From positions 1 through 64,000 of the forward strand of contig CASEER010000005.1 of NCBI GenBank assembly GCA_949287085.1: a DNA stretch of 64,000 nt, written 5' to 3'. A program made the position numbers and the translations under genes. Source of the DNA: an uncultured Coriobacteriaceae bacterium (GTDB taxonomy: Bacteria; Actinomycetota; Coriobacteriia; Coriobacteriales; Coriobacteriaceae). Positions 49,301-56,800 of this stretch are shown one piece after another. The notes under the pieces were generated by a model that saw only the letters and a program-made list of their open reading frames with translations, was not told the origin of the DNA and ran no database searches. Position 1 is the stretch's first letter, and each line of letters opens with the position of its first letter.

Positions 49301-49524
49301 TTTGGATGGCTGAGTCTGGATTGCAGCAAGATGCCCATCGCGAGGACCTGCTGCGGAGCGCTATGCGTGTCTACGATTTCTTGGGAAGGAGGAAAGACGT
49401 GGTGGAGCTCTACGGCAAGCATCTACAAAACCTTGAGATGCGGGACAAGGGCGAACCAGAGCCGGAGACCGTAAAGCTCTACCAAGACATCATGCGGCGG
49501 TATCGCATCCAAAACATGATGTGA
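46327..49524 (+). CDS. Large STAND-type ATPase regulator with C-terminal BTAD/SARP-like domain
   Basis: This ~1065-residue protein has a low-complexity basic N-terminus (residues 1-45) and an AAA/STAND NTPase core with Walker A APQGFGKT at 109-116 and a Walker B-like RPALAIDNLP. Long helical repeats follow to ~residue 790. The C-terminal region (~805-1060), HIVFRLFGGFTIERNGHVLTSTVWKRKKAVLLAARLVLAQGGLVNRQTIWDEFWPGMDYARARENLYSTISVLRRAL, is the winged-helix plus BTAD pattern of SARP regulators. Such MalT/SARP-like proteins integrate ligand and ATP binding to activate transcription. The start may be ATG 46327 or 46333, both near GAGGGG/AAGGA. Targets are unknown; no operon partner is evident. Confidence 0.85.
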   Translation: MKMDRSKRTARAATQRTKTENAAGGAGSKAYRKAKAATALEIAHLATTRGLEDRAQQVGTSAEVKDSAIRADSVEQPLPMGPSFTVVRTDLIRKIVRAARKSGIVALCAPQGFGKTALLLQYVNEVRRDPGRGTAQMIDAHGALLEELLVQLDAVEQRCDQAVRPALAIDNLPAFEGQQAEECVRRLRAMRDRSFELVIACTPAARTMVHTLGDSVKINARELMVRPREYAEWSRVFSISNHLDVYGLTQGIPMLIAALQATVDGDGAAPSQLDVYIGKLYWAVLHELWRTDRDLFTVAALFVLVESGQIRDFEQAGTKIAPRTLQRLAHDYPLFGYDAASGRFACMGSDGDALLRVRSYIAKKAEALVHRAVKVQLKAGRTDQAVEMVDELLTEADAVQIAERAPMQLVLAGQAPFINRIVHELERQELACVHPALKLAVYGAALTIGDMRMARTMVGELVLAGSAGVKGINPDDWNAAREFGRMWSDCRGVVLPPAPDMALDNARSVVADALRLHRECVTKLVRTGEWTGVAERFLEKHQGPALGEARICLPRLLLTCDVMLAEALTGSFGHLDERDRTLGSLQHVLRERRLEPILCYVRLVCSIRRMLAGNAIVDEQAIVDANTMAVRTSDLDLQLLSIIFEGWQDLVTGQAASAHFRGQQALKLAGTAQPYLARAALFLERVANMRNSSYFAICEEAGSLDLAKERVCPEEAWWCALYLSAAREEAELGAWFSLHKDTILDPAFRLFARLAMSLMGERADPVRRLLPRDVLPYYLMEGEEAPAAEPLFRVLRSPAEEEEGVGHIVFRLFGGFTIERNGHVLTSTVWKRKKAVLLAARLVLAQGGLVNRQTIWDEFWPGMDYARARENLYSTISVLRRALKQHGKDGPQYIVLHGDSIGINPEYVTSDVNAFEELSRKILLGHLHLSAPKLIELCLRAEQLYAGPLFVPEKVSIDFFARTRRVMQSKFVDCMIRGINVALDEQDENAALWMAESGLQQDAHREDLLRSAMRVYDFLGRRKDVVELYGKHLQNLEMRDKGEPEPETVKLYQDIMRRYRIQNMM

Positions 49525-49556
49525 GCAGGAGATGCGATGACGCGGGGCGAGGTACT

Positions 49557-49620
49557 GCGGTGCAGGAAGCTGCCGCGCGGGCTGCCGAGGCGCAGGAAGC
49601 TGCCGCGTGGGAAGCTGTAG
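49557..49620. repeat. Short GCAGGAAGCTGCCGCG direct repeats
   Basis: GCAGGAAGCTGCCGCG occurs at ~49562 and ~49592, with degenerate copies (GGGAAGCTGTAGC) following, in the gap after the SARP gene. Confidence 0.5.
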
Positions 49621-49689
49621 CACGCGACGCTGCGGAGTGGTGCGCGGCGTGAAGCTGTGGCGTGGGGTGGTACGCGGCGGGATGCTTCG

Positions 49690-49989
49690 TTAATCGAGCT
49701 TGATCTTTTCGACGTCGTCGCGCGAGGTTTCGCGGTAGATGGAAAACTTGCGGCCGATTACCTGCACGACCTCGGCATGGCAGCGCTCGGCGAGCTCGTT
49801 GGCTGCTTCGCGCACGTCAAGGCTCGAGGTGTCAAGAACCGAGCACTTAATGAGCTCGTGTGCCTCGAGCGCGGCGTTGGCCTGCTCGACCGTGCCGTCG
49901 TTGACATCGGCTTTGCCGATGATGATGACGGGGTTGAGGTGATGGGCCAAGCTTCGGAGCTGCCTGATGTTCTTACCGGTGAGCGCCAT
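49690..49989 (-). CDS. yhbY: CRM-domain ribosome-assembly RNA-binding protein (YhbY)
   Basis: This 99-residue single CRM-domain protein binds pre-50S rRNA. It has the classical MALTGKNIRQLRSLAHHLNPVIIIGKADVNDGTVEQANAALEAHELIKCSVLDTSS, where the G-K/N-x-G-like IIIGK loop is the RNA-contact element. VQVIGRKFSIYRE near the end matches the YhbY C-terminus. It is encoded alone on the minus strand between two plus-strand genes. Confidence 0.92.
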   Translation of the reverse strand: MALTGKNIRQLRSLAHHLNPVIIIGKADVNDGTVEQANAALEAHELIKCSVLDTSSLDVREAANELAERCHAEVVQVIGRKFSIYRETSRDDVEKIKLD

Positions 49990-50208
49990 GGTATAACTCG
50001 CTTTCTAAATGGTGCGTCATACTGCGTTAAACGCGACCACGATACCGTATGGACGGGCGCGGCGGCAAGGTCACACGAGGTTTCACAGGTTTCCGCCATG
50101 CTTTGAGGTTGTTGGGGTTTGCGGGTTGTTGGGGGCGTGCACGTCGCTGGTGTGTGCGCTGAGTGCGCTGCTTTTATGAGAAGGGGTATTAAGAACAAAG
50201 TGGCGTCT

Positions 50209-50296
50209 GTCGAGCGGCGGTGCGGGGGGTATGGCGGTGTCTGCCAAGCGGCGGCGCGGGGGGGCGTGATGGCGCATGCCGAGCGGCGGCGTGTGC
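50209..50296. repeat. TGCCGAGCGGCGG degenerate array
   Basis: Three copies (50209, 50242, 50277; spacing 33-35) of TG(T/C)C(G/A)AGCGGCGG followed by G-rich tracts. It is related to arrays at 28682 and 45831. Confidence 0.55.
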
Positions 50297-50510
50297 ACGG
50301 ATGGCGGTTGATGCAATCGGCTATCTTGTGTTGCGGCGTGTTTAGTGCGCGGGTGCTCGTGGCTTGCTCTGCCTGCGCTTTGTTGGCGGCTATTATGCGG
50401 CATATTCTGCGTGCTACTATTTCCACAGGATTCGCAGCGGAAAGAAATCAATATGTTGTGATACCGTTCACAGAATTACCCAACATGTTGAAAGTGTTGC
50501 GGTGGGAAGT

Positions 50511-50519
50511 TGCTAGAAT
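50511..50519 (+). promoter_or_regulatory. Extended -10 promoter of nrdJ
   Basis: TGCTAGAAT gives the TGn extension plus TAGAAT hexamer (50514-50519). TTGAAA at 50488 is 20 bases away, long for a -35, but the TGn motif compensates. Confidence 0.6.
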
Positions 50520-50532
50520 CGAACGCAGCTGT

Positions 50533-50569
50533 CGCGACCCCAACGCTGTGTTGGAGTCGCACATTTTTC
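50533..50569 (+). terminator. Leader hairpin with T-run before nrdJ (possible attenuator)
   Basis: GCGACCCCAAC pairs with GTTGGAGTCGC (one mismatch), loop GCTGT, followed by ACATTTTT. It lies between the extended -10 and the nrdJ start, so transcripts must pass through it. Confidence 0.6.
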
Positions 50570-50633
50570 TGTCCGCACGCGGCGCGATACTCACGGTATG
50601 CAAAAACGCGCCTACCAGAGAGCGAGGCATATC

Positions 50634-53600
50634 ATGGCGACAACGATTGACGAACTGATCTGCCGTCGGTTTACCACGGATCTTACCCTGCCCGAAAACG
50701 CCGAGAAAACCGTCTACGATCTGTTTGAATGGTCGAAGCGCGATGTTCATCTGACCGACTACAAAACGGGCAAGACGCTCTGCGAGATGCATGATCTTGA
50801 GTTTCCGGTGCATTATTCGCAGAACGCCGTGGACATTATTGCGTCGAAGTATTTCAGGCGCGCGGGCGTACCGGAAACGGTGCATGAGGTGTCGCTGCGG
50901 CAAGTGGTGCACCGCATGGTTGATTTTTGGGTCGCAGCGCTTATTGATGAGGGGATGATCGCGGAGGGCGAGCAGGCTCAGATTCTCTACGACGAGCTGG
51001 CTTATCTTATTCTTGACCAGCGCTTTGCGCCAAATTCACCGCAGTGGTTCAACACGGGGCTCAAGCGCTCGTATGGGATTGCGGGAGAGCCGCAGGAGAT
51101 GTACTACGTCGACCCCGAGAGCGGCGAGGTTGTGGAGTCTCTTGACCAATACACGCGCACGCAGGCAAGCGCCTGCTTTATTGTGAGCGTGGAAGATAAG
51201 CTCTTGGGCGAGCACTCGATTTCGGACGAGTACGTAACCGAGACAAAGCTCTTCAAGGGCGGCTCGGGCACGGGCTCAAACTTTAGCGCGTTGCGCGCCG
51301 AGGGCGAGAAGCTCTCGGGCGGTGGCGTATCGAGCGGCGTGATGAGCTTCTTGCGCGGTCTCGACCGCAATGCAGATGCCATTAAGAGCGGCGGCACAAC
51401 GCGTCGTGCGGCAAAGATGGTGTGCCTGGACATTGACCACCCCGATATCGAGCAGTTCATCACCTGGAAGGCAAAGGAAGAGGACAAGGCCCTCGCCCTC
51501 ATGAAGATGGGCTACGACGGCGATATCAACGGTGAGGCCTATTCGACGGTTTCGGGCCAGAACTCCAACAACTCGCTGCGCATCGATAACGCGTTCATGG
51601 CGAAGGTCATGGATCTGCCGGAGCATCCAGATGCAACCTATGAGCTGAAGGGACGCGTGGACCCGTCGTTTGACCAGGAGGTTTCGGTCAAGCATATCTG
51701 GGACACGTTCAACGAGTGCGCCTGGCGCTGCGCCGACCCGGCTCCGCAGTTCAACGACACGTTCAACGAGTGGCATACCTGCCCCGGCGGCGAGGACGGC
51801 GTGGTGGGAGCGAGCTACAACCGCTTGAACTCGACCAACCCCTGCGGTGAGTATGCATTCTTGGACGACTCGAGCTGCAACTTGGCCTCGATCAATGTAT
51901 ACCGCTTCTACGACCCCGCAAGCGGCCGCTTTGACGTTGATGGCTACGAGCATGCGATTGACCTGATTCAGCTGGCGCTGGAGGCATCGATTGCATGGGG
52001 GCAGTTCCCCACGAAGGACATCGCGCGCAAGACCTACCGCTTCCGCGCGACGGGCTTGGGCATTTCGAATCTTGCCAGCCTGTTGATGGCCAAGGGCATG
52101 CCCTACGATTCTCCTGAGGCTCGCGCGCTCGCTTCGGCGCTGGTGGGCACGCTGACGGGCCGCAGCTATGCGGCTTCGGCCATTATGGCGCGCAAGGTGG
52201 GTCCGTTTGACTGCTTTGGCATTAACAAGCGGTACATGATGCGCGTGATTCGCAACCATGCTCGTGTGGCCGGAGCGCGCAACGACGCCTTTGAGGGCTT
52301 GACCGTGGAGCCGCCCATTGTTGACTTTGACCTGCTGACCGCGGCGGGCGAGGACGGGCTTGCCTCGGCATTGATTGAGAGCTGGACGTTTGCCGAAGAG
52401 CTGGGCGAGCGGTATGGCTACCGCAATGCGCAGGTGAGCGTGATGGCGCCTACGGGCACGATTTCGTTTGCCATGGATTGCGGCGCGACCTCCATCGAGC
52501 CGTTCTTTAGCCATATGGCATACAAGAAGCTCTCGGGCGGCGGCTTCATGACCATCGCCAACCCGGTGATTGGGGATGCGTTGCGCCACCTGGGTTATAC
52601 CGAGGACGAAGTAGCGGATATTCTTGCCTACGTACAGGCGACGGACGAGAGCGGCATGATCATCGATGGCAAGATTGAAGGGGCTCCCCATCTAAAGCCA
52701 GAGCATCTGCCGATTTTTGACACCGCAAACACGTGCGGGTCGGGCGCGCGCTTTATTGCGCCGCGCGGTCACGTGCTGATGGTCGCCGCGCTTACCCCGC
52801 TGGTATCTGGCGCTATTTCAAAGACGGTTAACCTGCCGCACGACGCGACCGTGCAGGACTTTAAAGACACTGTTCTTTTGGCGTGGCAGACCGGGTGCAA
52901 GGGCATTACGCTGTACCGCGACGGCTCCAAGAACGCACAGCCGCTCAACACGACGCTTGATGATGATTCGGGCAAGAAGGATTTGGGCGAGCTTTCGTAC
53001 CAGACGCTGCTTTCCTACGCGCGCGATGCGCAGGAGCAGCTGGCGCGTAACGAGCGCCCGGCGCTGCGCAAGCGCATCACGGGCATTCGCAACGGGCGGA
53101 CGCACCTGGCGCAGATTGACGGCGTAAAGATCTATACCACGGTGAACCGCAACGAAGAGGGCAAGATCTCCGAGCTCTTTGTGACCACCGACCGCGAGGG
53201 CACGACCATCATGGGCCTGCTCAATTCGCTGTCCAAGACTATTTCGGTCATGCTGCAGTATGGGATCCCGCCGGAGAGCATCTCCAAGATGCTGCGCGGA
53301 CAGATGTACGAGCCGTATGGGTTTGTTCAGAGCCATCCCAACATCAAGTACGTAACGAGCATTTCTGACTTGATCTCGAAGGTCATTGACATCGAGCTGG
53401 GCGATTACACACGCGTACAGGTAAAGCCGGACGGTTGGTGCCAAATCGCAGGCGCTACGCCCGCGCCGCCCGCTGCGGTGCCACGTGTGGCGGAACCCGA
53501 TCCCGACGAGGAGCAAGTAGCGAGCACAGAGGAGCTCACGCGCCTTACGGCCATGAAGGAGCAGGAACTTGCTGAAGAAACAGGCGAGGTCGATACCGGC

Positions 53601-53768
53601 GACATGTATACGGCGGCGTTTGTGAATGAGGCGGTGCACGACGCGGCGCTCCATGGCGAGCGCCTCTACGACGGCAGCACCTGCCCCAATTGCGGGAGCT
53701 CTCGCATGGTGCAAAACGGAACCTGCAAGGTGTGCATGGACTGCGGCACCACGACCGGATGTTCGTGA
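50634..53768 (+). CDS. nrdJ: Adenosylcobalamin-dependent (class II) ribonucleoside-diphosphate reductase
   Basis: This 1044-residue B12-dependent RNR makes deoxyribonucleotides with or without oxygen. Features are AYLILDQRFAPNSPQWFNTGL, ASACFIVSVEDKLLGEHSI, GSGTGSNFSALRAEGEKLSGGG, NPCGEYAFLDDSSCNLASINVYRF (active-site Cys and Glu), MAPTGTISFAMDCGATSIEPFFSHMAYKKL and ARFIAPRGHVLMVAALTPL. A C-terminal zinc-ribbon-like CPNC...CKVCMDC motif and terminal Cys carry reducing equivalents. The start is ATG 50634 after AGCGAGGC; the ATG at 50598 lacks a ribosome site. No cobalamin-riboswitch consensus was recognised in the leader. Confidence 0.96.
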   Translation: MATTIDELICRRFTTDLTLPENAEKTVYDLFEWSKRDVHLTDYKTGKTLCEMHDLEFPVHYSQNAVDIIASKYFRRAGVPETVHEVSLRQVVHRMVDFWVAALIDEGMIAEGEQAQILYDELAYLILDQRFAPNSPQWFNTGLKRSYGIAGEPQEMYYVDPESGEVVESLDQYTRTQASACFIVSVEDKLLGEHSISDEYVTETKLFKGGSGTGSNFSALRAEGEKLSGGGVSSGVMSFLRGLDRNADAIKSGGTTRRAAKMVCLDIDHPDIEQFITWKAKEEDKALALMKMGYDGDINGEAYSTVSGQNSNNSLRIDNAFMAKVMDLPEHPDATYELKGRVDPSFDQEVSVKHIWDTFNECAWRCADPAPQFNDTFNEWHTCPGGEDGVVGASYNRLNSTNPCGEYAFLDDSSCNLASINVYRFYDPASGRFDVDGYEHAIDLIQLALEASIAWGQFPTKDIARKTYRFRATGLGISNLASLLMAKGMPYDSPEARALASALVGTLTGRSYAASAIMARKVGPFDCFGINKRYMMRVIRNHARVAGARNDAFEGLTVEPPIVDFDLLTAAGEDGLASALIESWTFAEELGERYGYRNAQVSVMAPTGTISFAMDCGATSIEPFFSHMAYKKLSGGGFMTIANPVIGDALRHLGYTEDEVADILAYVQATDESGMIIDGKIEGAPHLKPEHLPIFDTANTCGSGARFIAPRGHVLMVAALTPLVSGAISKTVNLPHDATVQDFKDTVLLAWQTGCKGITLYRDGSKNAQPLNTTLDDDSGKKDLGELSYQTLLSYARDAQEQLARNERPALRKRITGIRNGRTHLAQIDGVKIYTTVNRNEEGKISELFVTTDREGTTIMGLLNSLSKTISVMLQYGIPPESISKMLRGQMYEPYGFVQSHPNIKYVTSISDLISKVIDIELGDYTRVQVKPDGWCQIAGATPAPPAAVPRVAEPDPDEEQVASTEELTRLTAMKEQELAEETGEVDTGDMYTAAFVNEAVHDAALHGERLYDGSTCPNCGSSRMVQNGTCKVCMDCGTTTGCS

Positions 53769-53858
53769 TGGTCGCATGCTGGTGCCCCCCATACATTTTT
53801 TGCTCTTTATAGTAGAATACTGAGCGTTACGGTTGGATAACGGCGTGAGACGGGTAGT

Positions 53859-56800
53859 GTGGGGCATCTCGGTGGGTTATATAGAAGCATTGTTCGATTG
53901 CTGCGGGGCCGCGGTTGCGTTGCAGCGGTGATGGTGTTGACCATCGCTGCATGTTTGGGTGTGGCAGGCGGCCACATGCTCGATGTCGCCGCAGCAGAAG
54001 AGACGGACGATGCTTCTCAGGCCGTAACGCTCTCATTAGATGAGCAGAAATCGATTGTTCAGCTCGCGCAAAAGGCACGCGCGCAAGAGCCGGAGACGGT
54101 GGATGTTACGCTTGACCTTACCGGTGGCGACATCAGCGGTCTCGCCGCAGATGGGTGGGAGCGGGCCACGCAGGACGGTACGTGGTCGCGCACATGCGAT
54201 AACGGCGCCGAGCTGTCGCTCGATGCGCCGGTGCGCTACGGATACGACTTCCTTGGCTGGGATACCGATGGCGATGGCTCGGTAAATGAGGGTGACCTTA
54301 CCGCTTCGGATGGCCTAACCGTCACGGCGGTGTGGCAACGTCAGGCCATGCAGGTCAAATTTGTATCGGGGAGTTCCTCTCAGGTGGCATCGGTCCCTTA
54401 CGAGTCAATCCTGTGGAGCGACGAAGCTCATAAGCCATGGGAAAGCGCTCAGTTTGATGCCAGCGGAACGGCCACGGTCGACGGCATTACCTACGCGGGA
54501 GACACCTTTAACAACGTGCGCGTCCAGCGTCATGCGTTTGAAGAGGGATTCGCGGGGCAAGGGCCGAGCAGCTACTGGTACTCCTTTGAGCTCTCTCTGG
54601 ACGACGGAGTTTCGCAAGCGTTCTTTGCCTATGGCGGCACGCCATCTTTCCAGACGGCGAGCGATACCTTTTCGCATTGGAAAATGACGCAGGGCGGCGA
54701 AGGCTGTCAGGTTACACAGGACGGAACCGTTTTCAGGGCGCTGTTTGTGTCGCAGGCCGCCTATGTGGTCAACATTCACTACCGTCAAGCGGACGGCACG
54801 ACGGTCACGGACTCCGTGACCAAGGTGATCCCGCAGGCCGATGTAACCTCGGGAAGCATGACGGTTGACTTTGATATTCCTGCCTCGGCGCACTATGCGG
54901 TGCAGCAAGACGGCATCCATGCTTACCATATGGACGGTAGCGAGATCAGTTCCACGGATGGGTTCACGGTCTCGGTTGGTCAGAACAATTCCTCGGCGCA
55001 CGCGACGTTCGAGCTTGGCAAGGTGTTCCCGGGGGACGATGGGGCCCAGATCAAGTACCTGTCCATCGTGGTGCTCTACACGTCCATCCAGGTGAACTAC
55101 CAGGTTGAGTACTACCAGCAGAACGCTGCGCGCAGCGGATACGTTAAGCAAGAAACCGTTCATTCGACGGTCCAGGTTTCCTATGGCCAGCACATCACCA
55201 TCGACGCCAAGTCCTACGATGGCTTTATGGTGGCGGCTCAATCACGTCTCGCGCTCGTGGATGGTGTGTACCTGCTTGAGCAGGACGAGGGCAACAGTGC
55301 AATCGTGTGGAACGGCACGACCAATACGTTTACGATCAAGATATACTACGACCGCGCGTCGTACTTCATCTATCCGTTCGCTAACTCCAACGAGACGGCT
55401 GCCGACCCCGTGCGCGTGGTGTATGGCAACACGACGCCCACGCTGGATAACATCACCCCCACTAAAACGGGTTATTCATTTAAAGGCTGGACCGTTTACC
55501 GCCTGAACGCAGTCGGCGAGCTGGAGCCGGAGCAGAACTTTACTCTGGGCTCGTCGGCCATGCCTGCATACGACCTCTATGCGGTTGCGGAGTGGGAGCC
55601 CGTTGACGTGAGCTTCCGTGTGGTGCTCTGGCTCGAGCAGGCCGATTCCCCTTCGTTCTCTAACGTCTATGAAAAAGAAGTAACGCTCACGGGCGTTAAG
55701 TCCGAAGACAAGCTTACCGTCAACACCGCGGGCGACGCGCTCACGGTGAGCAGCGGTGGGTCGGGCCAGGCGCAAACATTCAGCTCAAAGTCGTTGCTCG
55801 AAGAATATGTAAAGCGGGCGTATGCGGACCAGACGGACTTTGACGCCGAGCAGTATGCCCAGTTTTTCACGTATGATCAAGTCGATACCCGCACCAGCGC
55901 GGGCAACGTGGCGCTCGCCAAGCTGGCGGGCAGCATCGGGGAGAACGACAGCCAGGTGGACGAGACGTTCCAAGCGGTCGTCCAAGCGGATGGTACCACG
56001 TCGATCAACGTGTACTACCAGCGCAACATGTACTCGGTCGACATCGTGCTGGGAAAATATAATGGCCAGCAGCTGCAGGTGGCAACCTACACCCCCGGCT
56101 CGATAGGCGCCAGCACCTGGCAGAACTACAGCGGGTCTATCAGCGGCATGCAATTCGATGGGCTCACCCAGTTCGATAACATCTCTGCAGCAGGGTGGCA
56201 GAACACGCCTACCACCTACGGCCTGGCCGACGAAGACGGCACAAGGATCGAGCGTTCACCGCTGGGGCGCTTTGGAACCAAGCAGATTGACGGTCACACG
56301 TGCCTGGTGTATCAGGTGACCGCCAAGTTTGAAGCGCCGGTTGACCAGTTCTGGCCCACGTTGAGTCGTGTGCAGGTAAAGTCCAACGGCGATAATAAGA
56401 GTTACATCAGCCTCGGCCCTGACGAGCAGAGCTATTATCGTCTGGTTACCTCGAAGGTGAGTGGTAACAGCAACATCCTGAATATCTACGGCTCCATGAA
56501 CGAGGAGGTTCTGCTTAGGAAATCCAACGGTTTCTATGCAGCGCAGAGCACGGGCGAAAATGGCGCCAGCGTTACGCATACGATGGTTTCGTACTGGTAT
56601 GAAAACGCCAACACCTATACGTATTACTTCCTGCGCGAGGTGCTGGATGCATCGCTGAGCCCTGCTAACTACGCGGAGTTTAATGCGCAAAAGGCAGATA
56701 ATGGGCAGTACCGCAGCGGGGACATTCTCAAATACGACGGTGCCCTCTATGTGTATGACACGACCGGCGAGGGCCGCCAGCAGCAAAAGTCAACCAATAC

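Larger units (their letters stand above)
49990..50633. other. yhbY-nrdJ divergent intergenic region
   Basis: No gene is supported in these 644 bases. They hold GC-rich arrays of a ~34-base TG(T/C)C(G/A)AGCGGCGG motif (50209-50296), an extended -10 at 50511-50519 and a leader hairpin with T-run (50533-50569) before nrdJ. Confidence 0.55.
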
